From: JBBPZA01 sp038199375
Lineage (GTDB): Bacteria; Actinomycetota; Thermoleophilia; Solirubrobacterales; Solirubrobacteraceae
Assembly (NCBI GenBank): GCA_038199375.1
Contig: JBBPZA010000002.1
Location: forward strand, 1-19,056
Reading direction: 5' to 3'
Length of the DNA: 19,056 bases
The position numbers and the translations under genes are program-made. Under the pieces are notes generated by a model. It saw nothing but the letters and a program-made list of their open reading frames with translations. It had not been told where the DNA came from and ran no database searches. Of the stretch, positions 1 to 7,320 are shown piece after piece (the first letter of the stretch is position 1; every line of letters begins with the position of its first letter).

Positions 1-80
1 CGAGGAGCCGACAGCAGCGGCTCGACGAGCTCCCACTGCGCGTCGGTCAGATCAGATGGATACCGCCCCTTGATTGACAT
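1..80 (-). CDS. IS5-family transposase, N-terminal fragment (runs off the left edge)
   Basis: Reading leftwards from an ATG at 80-78, the minus strand gives MSIKGRYPSDLTDAQWELVE followed by PLLSA. This is the typical opening of IS5-family DDE transposases (the DUF4096 N-terminal region, with the 'LTDAQWELVEPLL' pattern). The catalytic DDE core lies outside the window, so I cannot tell whether the element is intact. The family call rests on this 26-residue opening only, but that opening is very characteristic. The gene reads away from the pseudogene cluster to its right, and the element is a plausible agent of the rearrangements seen there. Confidence 0.85.
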   Translation of the reverse strand, partial: MSIKGRYPSDLTDAQWELVEPLLSAP

Positions 81-165
81 AACCGAGGGCTTCCACCCTG
101 CCACACCCAAATCCTGCCCTACATCTCAAACACGTTCTAAGGGAGGTCTCTGAACTATCCCTGAC
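81..165. mobile_element. Probable terminal region of the IS5-type element
   Basis: This is the non-coding stretch upstream of the transposase ATG. The segment around 136-165 (a GGGAGGTCTCTGAAC-like end) resembles the purine-rich terminal repeats of IS5-family elements. The partner repeat is outside the window and no target duplication can be identified. The exact boundary, somewhere near 139-165, is therefore inferred. Confidence 0.4.
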
Positions 166-188
166 AGCTCAAGGGCGGCGCCCGCGGC

Positions 189-213
189 TCAACTTCCGGT
201 GCCCGCCGGCCGA
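189..213 (+). promoter_or_regulatory. Possible sigma-28 (FliA/WhiG-type) promoter for the CHASE gene
   Basis: TCAA at 189-192 and GCCGA at 209-213 are separated by 16 bases. This resembles the motility-sigma pattern TAAA-N15-GCCGATAA. It lies directly upstream of the ATG at 225. If used, the transcript would start almost at the start codon. The match is partial and GC-rich DNA gives such hits by chance. Confidence 0.25.
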
Positions 214-224
214 GAGGATGGGCG

Positions 225-717
225 ATGAGCACGAGCCTGCTCCAGCGGGCAATCGTCGTCGTGCTGGTCTGCGCGACGATCGCCGCGGCCGTGGCGGCCT
301 TCCTCGTGCCCCGTCACGGCCTGGACTCACGCCGCTCGAACCGAGTGGTGGAGGCGCGCCACCGTATCGCCGACGCCCTGCGACGCAGGGCCTACTACCT
401 CGAGGACGTCGCCGACCCTGGTCGGCGTCCACGACGACGCCGACGTGAACGAGTTCTCGCGCTACGCCCGCGTCCGCGGCCGCGACGAGCAGGCGGTCGT
501 GGCCGTGCAGTGGATTCGCCGCTCCCCCGACGGTCGCCTCGAGCCCCCTCGCGACGTCGGCCCCGAGCCTGTGCTCGCGGCGCCGGGACGCGACAACGAC
601 ACGCTCGCGAACGCGGCTGCGCAGCGGGCGGCCGTACGTGCGATCGGGGTCGCCTCGCTGCGCAAGAGGGTCGCTCACCGCCCGGTGGTGCGTTCGGTGG
701 CGCCTGGAGGCGGATAG
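225..717 (+). pseudogene. CHASE-domain sensor protein, frameshifted and truncated
   Basis: The start at 225 gives MSTSLLQRAIVVVLVCATIA, an N-terminal signal-anchor helix, then a periplasmic helix with ARHRIADALRRRAYYLEDVA. At about 414-418 the reading frame breaks: one extra C in a CCC run would explain it. The sequence continues in the next frame with LVGVHDDADVNEFSRYARVR, EQAVVAVQWIRRSPDGRL and GRDNDTLANAAAQRAAVRAI. This matches CHASE, an extracellular ligand-sensing domain found in histidine kinases, diguanylate cyclases and adenylate cyclases. Homology fades near 680-695, where the sequence becomes the antisense of the AbrB fragment. No membrane re-entry segment and no kinase or GGDEF output domain follow, so the gene is dead both by frameshift and by loss of its signalling half. 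The domain call is by motif memory. The output type cannot be known. Confidence 0.7.
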
Positions 718-814
718 CATCGCCCGCGGGCAAGAGCTCGATCTCGTCACCGGGCCCGATGCCGTACTCGTCGGCGATCGCCTTGGGGATCATCACCTGC
801 CGCTTGCTCGTCAC
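700..814 (-). pseudogene. AbrB/SpoVT-type antitoxin, N-terminal remnant
   Basis: From a GTG at 814 the minus strand reads MTSKRQVMIPKAIADEYGIG and then PGDEIELLPAGDAIRLQ. This is the swapped-hairpin DNA-binding fold of AbrB-like (VapB-class) antitoxins. After about 37 residues the similarity ends and the frame runs antisense through the CHASE remnant, so the C-terminal toxin-binding tail is missing. Intact relatives usually begin a few residues earlier (a 'MRTT' before VTSK). Here that segment is replaced by unrelated sequence, so both ends are damaged. A distinct, intact antitoxin of the same superfamily lies at 16045-16293. Confidence 0.7.
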
Positions 815-836
815 GCGGGCCAGGTCCTTACCGTAC

Positions 837-897
837 GTGGCAGCGCTCGTTGACCCGAACGTCCTCGTCTACCGCTTCGACCCGCGCTTTCGCGACA
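837..897 (+). pseudogene. PIN-domain (VapC-like) toxin, first ~20 codons only
   Basis: A GTG at 837 opens VAALVDPNVLVYRFDPRFRD. This is the first beta strand of a PIN-domain ribonuclease, with the first catalytic Asp in the 'VDxNVLVYRFD' signature (usually VDTN, here VDPN). After about 20 codons the sequence turns into the antisense of the RTX-type remnant and no further PIN motif follows. The fragment points away from the AbrB remnant, with only 22 bases between their 5' ends. Functional pairs of this kind are co-directional, so the arrangement implies inversion or independent insertion. The fragment is short, but the motif is specific. Confidence 0.55.
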
Positions 898-1544
898 CGG
901 GGCCGCCGGGTCGCCCAGGTCGACGCGCACGGGGACCGTGCTTCGGTCGTAGCCGATCGCATCGAAGCCCGTCCCGCCGTCGAAGACATCGGAAGAGCGC
1001 GGGCTCTCGTCCGCGACAAAGAAGTCGTCGCCGCCCTCGCCGCGCAGCTCGTCCGCGCCGGCGCCTCCATCAAGCGTCTCAGGCCCGTCCCCAGCGGAGA
1101 CGCGGTCGTTCCCAGGCCCGCCAGTGATCCGCGTCTCGCCGCCCTGGCCTCCGGAGCGTCCGCCAATCGATCCGGCGACGGAGAGCGCGTCGTCTCCGTC
1201 TCCCAGATCGACGATCGCTCGGATGAACGGAAGCCCCGCCGGCGGCGAGCACGACGCCGCCCGGGCGTCGATCGCCTTGCAACCCTGGCCGACCGTAAGG
1301 GGAGCGCCGACTTCCCTGACCGTGAACGTAGCTCCGGTCTTGGGGACCGTCACGAGGTTGGCTTCGCCGGGAGTGGCGCGGAGCTCGAGCGATGTGCCCC
1401 CTTCGTAGTAATGTACCGGCAAGCGCCCGCGCAGAACTGGTGAGGCGCGAGGCTCACCTCGCCGGCCGATACGGCCGGCGGCGACGCGAGCACGAGCACC
1501 GCGACGACGATCGATCCAGTCGAGAGGCGCAGGAAGCGAGCCAT
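898..1544 (-). pseudogene. RTX-type (GGxGxD repeat) secreted protein, frameshifted and truncated
   Basis: The ATG at 1544 starts MARFLRLSTGSIVVAVLVLA, then SPPAVSA, a clear Sec signal peptide. The mature start reads GEVSLAPHQFCAGACR, after which the frame breaks at about 1410-1425. The continuation in another frame is YYEGGTSLELRATPGEANLV and onward. The distal part carries nonapeptide-like calcium-binding repeats: LGDGDDALSV, GGPGNDRVSAGDG, LDGGAGADELRGEGGDDFF and FDGGTGFDAI. These are typical beta-roll repeats of secreted actinobacterial proteins. The 3' end is lost where the PIN remnant begins (about 897). The frameshift lies in a TACATTACTACG stretch and could be a 5-base insertion, a smaller indel or an assembly error. 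The truncation argues for a true pseudogene. Confidence 0.7.
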
Positions 1545-1585
1545 GGTCGCTCCGTGGAACGGCTGCGCCACGCCGTTGTTGCGCG

Positions 1586-2980
1586 TCAGGCCCCTGCCGC
1601 CGCGCGGCTGAGCGTGTTGACGAAGTCCTCGAGTTGGCGGGTCGTCCAGCACTCGAAGACCTCGCAGTGGCGCTGGTAGGCGGCGATCACCGAGTCGCCG
1701 TAGTTCCAGTAGAGGCGCGGCTCGGGGTTGAGCCAGTAGGTGCGGCCGGCGCGCTGGGCGATCTGGGCGAAGACCTCGTCCTTGGGGTCGCGACCGTTGG
1801 TGCGGGCGTCGCCGAGGACGATGACCGTCGCGCGGGGGTGGAGGTCGTCCTCTGCCTGCGCCAGGAACTCGGTCCACACGCGGCCGTAGTCGGTGTAGCC
1901 CGAGACGTCGGCGACCCCGGCGTCGCGGCCGATCGCCTCGGCCACCGCGCTGAAGGAGCGCTCGCGCTCGAAGACGTCGGTGACCTCGGAGACCCGCTCG
2001 ATGAACACCCATGAGCGCAGCTTGCGAAACGCGTCGTGGAGGGCGTGCAGGACCGAGAGGAAGAACACCGAGGCCGAGGTCACGCTCGTCGAGACGTCGC
2101 ACAGGACGTAGATCTCCGGGCGCCGGGGGCGATGCGGGCGGTACTTGAGTACCACGGGAACGCCGCCCGTCTGGAGCGATGCCCGCATGGTGCGCCGGAA
2201 GTCGACGTGCGCGTGGCGCTTTCGCCCGCGCTGCTCGCGGCCCTGGGTGGCCAGGCGGCGCTTGAGCTGGGCCACGACGCGGTGGACCGCCGCGAGGTCC
2301 TGGAGGGGGCCGCTGGGCAGCGCGCGGTCGAGCTCGTTGAGCGGGCGGGCGGCGGGCAGGCGCCTGGTCCGCTCGATCTGGTCGCGCTCGAGCTCGCGGC
2401 GCAGGTGGGCCTCGAACGCGCGCAGCGCCTCGCGGGGGAGCCCCTCCGTGTCGCCGCGCGCGATCCCGTCTGGTTGGGGCCGGGAGGAGGCCTCGGAGCG
2501 CAGCGCGAGCGCGCGGCGGATTCTCTGCACGTCGACCCCGATCACCCCCGATCTCTCGCCCCGGCGCCCGAAGGCGGCGATGGCAAGCCGGGCCAGGTCG
2601 CGCATCGCGCCCTCGTCGCCCTGGCGGACAGCGGCTGCGATGCGCTCGCGCAGCTGCTCGAGGTCGATCTCGGCGGCCGTTTCGGGCGGCGTCTCACCCT
2701 CGCTCTCGGTCACCTCCTTGCGGATCGCCTGCTCCTCGGCCGCCCGGAAGAAGAAGCACTCGAAGACGAGCTCGAACACGCGCCGGTCCTCGGGGGACTT
2801 CGCGAGCGTCGCCGCCAGCGCCTCGCGTACGTCCTCGCGCCGTTCCCACGACACCTGCTCGAGCGCGGCGAACGCGTCGAGCAGCTCGGATGTGCCGACC
2901 GCGACGCTCTCCGCGCGCAGCTCCTCGCCGAAGGAGAGCAGCTGGGTGGGAAAGCCGGCCGGGGTGCGCGGGGTGCTCAT
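1586..2980 (-). CDS. VWA-domain protein, CoxE-like
   Basis: This is a 464-residue protein; the start is the ATG at 2980 (MSTPRTPAGF). An upstream in-frame ATG at 3079 would overlap the end of the ATPase gene and add a basic, low-complexity leader, so I prefer 2980. The N-terminal half (about 1-250) is helical and charged. From about 287 a von Willebrand factor A domain begins: EIYVLCDVSTS carries the MIDAS motif DxSxS at 295-299, with GYTD (T363) and GDARTN (390-395) as later metal-site loops. CoxE-family proteins act with a MoxR-type ATPase in maturing metalloenzymes (known for CO dehydrogenase) or in complex remodelling. The ATPase gene lies 61 bases upstream on the same strand. No transmembrane segment or signal peptide is visible, so it is probably cytoplasmic. 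The client enzyme is not in this window. Confidence 0.88.
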   Translation of the reverse strand: MSTPRTPAGFPTQLLSFGEELRAESVAVGTSELLDAFAALEQVSWERREDVREALAATLAKSPEDRRVFELVFECFFFRAAEEQAIRKEVTESEGETPPETAAEIDLEQLRERIAAAVRQGDEGAMRDLARLAIAAFGRRGERSGVIGVDVQRIRRALALRSEASSRPQPDGIARGDTEGLPREALRAFEAHLRRELERDQIERTRRLPAARPLNELDRALPSGPLQDLAAVHRVVAQLKRRLATQGREQRGRKRHAHVDFRRTMRASLQTGGVPVVLKYRPHRPRRPEIYVLCDVSTSVTSASVFFLSVLHALHDAFRKLRSWVFIERVSEVTDVFERERSFSAVAEAIGRDAGVADVSGYTDYGRVWTEFLAQAEDDLHPRATVIVLGDARTNGRDPKDEVFAQIAQRAGRTYWLNPEPRLYWNYGDSVIAAYQRHCEVFECWTTRQLEDFVNTLSRAAAGA

Positions 2981-3041
2981 GTCGCTCACACTCGGGCGGG
3001 AGAGCGCCGGTCGGCCGTGGCGGGCCCGACGCGATGGCCCC

Positions 3042-3944
<903 letters not shown>

Positions 3945-3972
3945 CGAAGTAGGCCATCATAAATAGCGGCCG

Positions 3973-4098
3973 ATGCCGCTCCACCTGGCGACCTTCTTCT
4001 ACGACCCGGATCCGAGCGTCGGCCACGAGCCCCGCACGTTCGTCGCGATGATGCTGGGCGGCTCGTCGTGGGCATCGGAGGGCACAACGGCTCGGTAG
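3973..4098 (+). other. Small ORF of 41 codons in the divergent intergenic region
   Basis: The frame runs from ATG at 3973 to TAG at 4096-4098 (begins MPLHLATFFYDPDPSVGHEP). I do not recognise it and see no good ribosome binding site. Its 3' end overlaps the inverted repeat upstream of the ArsR gene. It may be a chance frame or the remnant of a lost gene. Confidence 0.15.
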
Positions 4099-4130
4099 CG
4101 TTTGCTCTACCGTTGCTTTTTGGCTACGGT
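4093..4130 (+). promoter_or_regulatory. Candidate promoter and operator of the ArsR gene
   Basis: TTGCTC (4102-4107) and TACGGT (4125-4130) are 17 bases apart and fit a vegetative promoter. A start near 4137 would leave almost no leader before the ATG at 4140, and no ribosome binding site is visible there. CGGTAG (4093-4098) and CTACCG (4107-4112) form a 6-bp inverted repeat over the -35 box. This is a plausible autoregulatory ArsR site, though that role is inferred. Confidence 0.4.
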
Positions 4131-4139
4131 CGAGGGCCC

Positions 4140-4475
4140 ATGGCTCCGCAACGTCTCACCGGCGACCCCTTCGACGCTCTAGGCAACCCCCACCGGCGTG
4201 CCATCGTCGAGCTGCTGCGCGGAGGGGAGCGCTCCGTCCAGCAGATCGCCGACGAGCTCCCGATCAGCCGCCCCTCGGTCTCGCGGCACCTGCGCCTCCT
4301 CAAGAAGGCGGGCTTGGTCGTCGCCGACCCGCGCGGCACCCGGCGCCTCCACCGGCTACACGACGAGGGGGTCGAGGCCGTTCGCGTCTACCTCGAGCAG
4401 GTCTGGGGCGAGGCGGCGGTCCGGTTCCGGCTCGCCGCCGAGAACACCGGGCCGTCGCAGGACGTCGTCCCCTGA
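4140..4475 (+). CDS. ArsR-family winged-helix repressor
   Basis: A 111-residue protein starting MAPQRLTGDPFDALGNPHRR. The family pattern is complete: the 'ALGNPHRRAIVELLRGGERS' opening, the recognition segment ISRPSVSRHLRLLKKAGLV, and the wing with PRGTRRLHRL. The metal-binding cysteines of the ArsR/SmtB sensors (such as ELCVCDL) are absent. It belongs to the subgroup that typically precedes an SRPBCC (AHSA1/START-like) gene. Indeed the next ATG overlaps the stop by one base (TGATG at 4473-4477), so the two are translationally coupled. An in-frame ATG at 4068 exists but lies upstream of the promoter-like boxes, so I prefer 4140. It probably represses its own operon. The ligand is unknown. Confidence 0.88.
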   Translation: MAPQRLTGDPFDALGNPHRRAIVELLRGGERSVQQIADELPISRPSVSRHLRLLKKAGLVVADPRGTRRLHRLHDEGVEAVRVYLEQVWGEAAVRFRLAAENTGPSQDVVP

Positions 4476-4761
4476 TGGAGCCCCTGCGCTTGTCCTTCGC
4501 GGTGGCCTGCCCCGTCGAGCACGCGTGGGAGACGTGGACGACGCGGACGTCGCTGTGGTGGCCTGCGAGCCACACCGTAACCGGCGAACCGGGCCTCGAG
4601 ATCGTCCGGGCGGGCGGATCTTCGAACCTACGTCGGAGGGGAGGGAGGAGGACTGGGGGGAGGTCCTCACGTGGGAGCCGCCGCGGCGGCTCACCTACCT
4701 CTGGCACCTCCGTGCCGATCGAGGCGACGCGACCGAGGTGGAGATCGCCTTCACGGACTAG
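4475..4761 (+). pseudogene. SRPBCC (AHSA1-like) protein, frameshifted and truncated
   Basis: The ATG at 4475 gives MEPLRLSFAVACPVEHAWET and WTTRTSLWWPASHTVTGEPG, the opening of SRPBCC ligand-binding proteins that partner ArsR repressors. At about 4600-4610 the frame breaks. The rest continues in another frame as GGRIFEPTSEGREEDWGEVL, TWEPPRRLTYLWHL and ATEVEIAF, ending in a stop at 4759-4761. Intact family members are roughly 150 residues and continue with a C-terminal 'GWE..' helix, which is missing here. The gene is therefore broken twice. The original frame stays open past the break, with nonsense Arg/Gly/Ser-rich sequence, and joins the DUF433 segment downstream. Confidence 0.75.
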
Positions 4762-4966
4762 AGGTAAGGGCGGTGCTCCCGTACTCAAGGGAACACGCCT
4801 GACCGCGAGTGCTGTCGCTGCGCGGCTAGCCGGTGGCGACACGCTTGAGGATCTCACCGAGGATTACCCCTATATCGAGCCTGAGGCGTTCAAGGCCGCA
4901 GCGATCTACGCGCGCGCGCATCCGCGCCGCGGCCGGCCGCCTCGCCCGAAGCGTCCGCGTCCGTGA
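4475..4966 (+). CDS. Chimeric ORF: SRPBCC start, out-of-frame linker, DUF433 antitoxin-like C-terminus
   Basis: One open frame of 163 codons runs from the SRPBCC start codon to TGA at 4964-4966. Residues 1 to about 43 are SRPBCC-like. Residues about 44-98 are the shifted SRPBCC sequence. Residues about 99 to the end are a DUF433 domain: GGAPVLKGTRLTASAVAARL, then AGGDTLEDLTEDYPYIEPEA and FKAAAIYARAHP. DUF433 proteins are small antitoxins paired with DUF5615 PIN-like toxins. The usual ~15-20 residues before 'GGxPVxKGTR' are missing and there is no ATG, GTG or TTG in frame near the domain start. The antitoxin segment could therefore only be made as this fusion or from a rare start. It overlaps the toxin gene by GTGA (4963-4966). 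Whether the fusion is stable or active is unknown. Confidence 0.55.
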   Translation: MEPLRLSFAVACPVEHAWETWTTRTSLWWPASHTVTGEPGLEIVRAGGSSNLRRRGGRRTGGRSSRGSRRGGSPTSGTSVPIEATRPRWRSPSRTRGKGGAPVLKGTRLTASAVAARLAGGDTLEDLTEDYPYIEPEAFKAAAIYARAHPRRGRPPRPKRPRP

Positions 4967-5469
4967 AGCTGTGGATCGACGAGGACCTCTCGCCCTCGTT
5001 GACCACGACCTGCAACGACGCCGGCTACCTCGCGACATCGGTTCGCGACCGCGGCAAGCTCAGTACCAAGGACTGGAACCTGGCGCCGGTCGTCAACAGC
5101 GAGGGCTGGGTCTTCGTGACCAACAACGCGGGTGACTTCCTCAAGCTCGCCGAGCACGAAGGCGTCCATCCTGGCCTGGTGTACATGGAAGAGAGCAGCG
5201 CTGCGCAGGAAAGGGAATGGATGCAGGCCGCCATCGATCAGATCGTGGAGGCCTGCTGGAGACCCCCCGACCACCCGGTTTTCCGATCGAGCCGGCTGCC
5301 GCCGGCTCCTAGCTCGAGGACGCCGGGCAGGGGATCTCGAGCGGCTCGCGCAGCCCGACTCGCATCTCCTTGGGCAGCTCGAACACGGAATAGTCGAGCT
5401 TCAGCCCGTCGACGAGCCCGACTGTGTCGGCAGGGCAGCGCTTGCCGAACCGCAGCACGACGACGATGA
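4963..5469 (+). CDS. DUF5615-family PIN-like toxin with run-on C-terminus
   Basis: The GTG start at 4963 shares GTGA with the stop of the DUF433 frame. The protein opens MKLWIDEDLSPSL, with acidic residues at D6, E7 and D8. It has the conserved SVRDRGKLSTKDWNLAPVVN region and the motif VFVTNNAGDF, then HPGLVYMEES and a closing helix WMQAAIDQIVEA. These are hallmarks of DUF5615, a PIN-like nuclease family acting as toxins with DUF433 antitoxins. Family members usually have about 110-125 residues. Here recognisable sequence ends near residue 100 (about 5265), and the frame continues antisense through 160 bases of the convergent gene before a stop at 5469. The native stop has probably been lost by deletion or shift. 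The catalytic acids remain, so activity is possible but unproven. Confidence 0.7.
   Translation: MKLWIDEDLSPSLTTTCNDAGYLATSVRDRGKLSTKDWNLAPVVNSEGWVFVTNNAGDFLKLAEHEGVHPGLVYMEESSAAQEREWMQAAIDQIVEACWRPPDHPVFRSSRLPPAPSSRTPGRGSRAARAARLASPWAARTRNSRASARRRARLCRQGSACRTAARRR
5289..5308. terminator. Hairpin between convergent genes
   Basis: GAGCCGGC (5289-5296), loop TGCC, GCCGGCTC (5301-5308): a perfect 8-bp stem placed just after the stop of the minus-strand membrane-anchored gene (5309). There is no T-run on either side. It may act as a bidirectional terminator, and it lies inside the run-on part of the toxin frame. Confidence 0.45.
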
Positions 5470-5893
5470 ACTGCTCTTCGCCGGGGTCGAGGCCGACGGT
5501 GCGAAATCTCCGCGTCTCGTCGGGAACGACCGAGCGGCTGTCCTCGGTGAGGGGGAGTCGCACCTTGGTCTGGCGCACGATCGATCCTCCGCCCACGATC
5601 TTGACGTCCTCGATCTTGATCGTGAGCCTCCCCCCGTTGCGCAGCGAGAGGCCGAAGCTCGTCCCCTTGCCTTCCACGAAGCGCAGACGCACTGGTCCGC
5701 TCGGCAGGCGGCCGCCGCGATCAACCTTCGCGAAGCGGCCCACCGCGAAGGTCGAGCCCAGCTCGAGGGGCCGGTAGCGCGACAGGAAGATCGCGGTGCC
5801 ACCGAAGACGACGACCAGGAGGATGACCAGCAGCGCGGGCAGCGCCCGGCTGCGCCGCTGCTGTTGCTGGCGCTCCATGCTCACGGTCGACAT
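5309..5893 (-). CDS. Membrane-anchored protein of unknown function
   Basis: A 194-residue protein starting at the ATG at 5893 (MSTVSMERQQ). A second ATG at 5878 is also possible, and neither has a strong ribosome binding site. A short basic, Gln-rich N-terminus is followed by one transmembrane helix at about 17-39 (ALPALLVILLVVVFGGTAIF). The remaining ~150 residues should face outside. They are rich in beta-strand pattern and include LSLRNGGRLTIKIEDV and LDPGEEQFIVVVLRFGKRCP. Two cysteines (in GKRCP and IPCPA) may form a disulfide. The alternation of strands resembles small Ig-like or DUF-type extracellular domains. I do not recognise a family and assign no function. The frame is open up to 6172, but the upstream part is Arg-rich and unlikely to be translated. 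Confidence 0.7.
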   Translation of the reverse strand: MSTVSMERQQQQRRSRALPALLVILLVVVFGGTAIFLSRYRPLELGSTFAVGRFAKVDRGGRLPSGPVRLRFVEGKGTSFGLSLRNGGRLTIKIEDVKIVGGGSIVRQTKVRLPLTEDSRSVVPDETRRFRTVGLDPGEEQFIVVVLRFGKRCPADTVGLVDGLKLDYSVFELPKEMRVGLREPLEIPCPASSS

Positions 5894-5983
5894 CGGCCTG
5901 AAGGCCGGTCCGGTGGTGCCTGTGCTCACCAGTGCATCATGGCGCGGTCCGGTGGCTCCGGCACCGCGTGACAGACTCCATTC

Positions 5984-6367
5984 ATGGCGAGGACCATCGG
6001 CCTGGCCGTCATCGCAGCGATGCTTCTCCTGGCTCAGGGAGCGAACGCGTCTGCACGGTGGACCAGGCAGGCGGATCTCCCAACGGGTCAGGACGATCCT
6101 TCGGTGGCCGGGCTCGCGTTCGACAGGCGCGGGGCGGCGTTCGCGGCTTGGCAGACGACGCCGATCGAGCACGCGGCCCCGAGGACCGTCGCCACGGCAA
6201 GCCGGCGTCCGGGCCCGGCGTGGATCCCTGGGCCGCGACTTCGCGCCCCCGAAGGGTTCTCGGTCAGCTCAACCGGCGCCGGCCGCCTGCGGCTCAACCG
6301 GGTCCGGCGGCTACGGCCCAAGCTTCCCGCGCGCGCCGAGCTCAGAGTGCTGGCTCGACGACCGTGA
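5984..6367 (+). pseudogene. Secreted protein, probably truncated
   Basis: The ATG at 5984 gives a clean signal peptide (MARTIGLAVIAAMLLLAQGA, then NASA). A segment resembling the first blade of long secreted repeat proteins follows: WTRQADLPTGQDDPSVAGLA, FDRRGAAFAAWQTTP. After about residue 100 the sequence becomes Arg-rich (RLRLNRVRRLRPKLPARAEL) and stops at 6365-6367. This suggests that the frame has left the original coding phase. Relatives that I recall are several hundred residues long, so I call it a truncated remnant. It could still be expressed as a 127-residue secreted peptide. The following 6368-6509 holds no convincing gene. Confidence 0.45.
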
Positions 6368-6509
6368 CTTCTCGCCGGTCGCAGGGCGCTCTACATCCGC
6401 GGCGGAGGCTTGTCGTCGCAAGCGACCGCACCGGCCGCGCACGCCATACCGATGCCGCGCGGCGACCTAGACGGGGTAGCGCCAGCTCTCCGCGCGGTGT
6501 CGGTGCGCC

Positions 6510-7292
6510 TCAGAAGAGCGTCGGCGCCTCGGGCGGGTCCTCGGGCTTGGGCGTCGGACCGAGCCGGCGGCCCGGCATGGCGACCGTCGGCGCCTCGCCG
6601 GGCGGCGGCGGAGCCGGGGAGGGGGCCCGGGGGCTGGAGGCAGGGGCCGAGTGAGGAGGGGCCGCCGGCGGAGGTGCCGGGGGCCGACCGGCCGCATCCG
6701 GCGCGACGCCGGCCGGAGCGGGTGCGGGCCCCGAGGCCGGGCGCTCATCGCGGACGAGCGGCTCGGTGGGCCGGGTCTGCTTGCGCGCCTCGCCCGGCAG
6801 TGGAGGCTCGGGCCGGTGCGCCGCGCGGACGCGGACGCCGGCGTAGGCGACCAGGCCGGCAGCCGCCAGCGCGAAGAAGATCCCCCACTGGATTCCCACG
6901 GTCACGGCGGCGCCGCCCGGCGCCGAGGCGTCGGGCTTGTCGAACAGCCGCCATAAGAGAAGCAGGCCCGCCCAGGCGCCCGCCGCGAGAATGACCGTCC
7001 CGTCGCCGCCGGGAAGATGGAACGCCTTGCCCTCCGCGCGCGTGAAGCAGAGGACGAGGACGGCCGCGGCGACGAGCAGCACCGCCGCCTCGACGAACGA
7101 GAAGGCCCCGAAGGCCGACAGGCCGTCGCTCACCCCCGCTAGGCCGCTCGCCCCGGGCAGGCGCTCGAAGTAGCTCTTCTCATACCACGGGAGGAACATC
7201 GAGACGAAGAGCCCGAGGGCGGCCCCCGCGGCGAGCCGCTGCTCGCCCCCCATCGCCCGCCACGCGGCCGCGACCCGATTGACCGCGCTCAT
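6510..7292 (-). CDS. Four-helix membrane protein with Pro/Ala-rich cytoplasmic tail
   Basis: A 260-residue protein starting at the ATG at 7292 (MSAVNRVAAAWRAMGGEQRL). Predicted membrane helices are at about 18-36 (ending FLPWYE), 64-83, 98-117 and 132-153. The last ~100 residues are a disordered tail of Pro, Ala and Arg, with PAPPPAAPPHSAPASS-like runs. The pattern FVSMFLPWYEKSY after the first helix recurs in small membrane proteins of this kind of actinobacterium. The function is unknown. The gene starts 28 bases after the stop of the small helical protein and is the last of an apparent minus-strand operon with the ArsA-like ATPase. An in-frame open region upstream of 7292 is antisense or overlapping sequence and is not used. 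Confidence 0.75.
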   Translation of the reverse strand: MSAVNRVAAAWRAMGGEQRLAAGAALGLFVSMFLPWYEKSYFERLPGASGLAGVSDGLSAFGAFSFVEAAVLLVAAAVLVLCFTRAEGKAFHLPGGDGTVILAAGAWAGLLLLWRLFDKPDASAPGGAAVTVGIQWGIFFALAAAGLVAYAGVRVRAAHRPEPPLPGEARKQTRPTEPLVRDERPASGPAPAPAGVAPDAAGRPPAPPPAAPPHSAPASSPRAPSPAPPPPGEAPTVAMPGRRLGPTPKPEDPPEAPTLF

Positions 7293-7320
7293 CCCGCCAT
7301 GGTAGGGCCGGGCGGGGCGG

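Noticed and set aside
225..1127. Long plus-strand frame of 300 codons
   Set aside because: Only its first ~64 codons (CHASE gene) and a ~20-codon piece (PIN remnant) look like protein. The rest is Arg/Pro-rich antisense or out-of-frame sequence.
3973..4098. 41-codon ORF as a real small gene
   Set aside because: No ribosome binding site and no family. Its end lies in the ArsR control region. It is kept only as a low-confidence entry.
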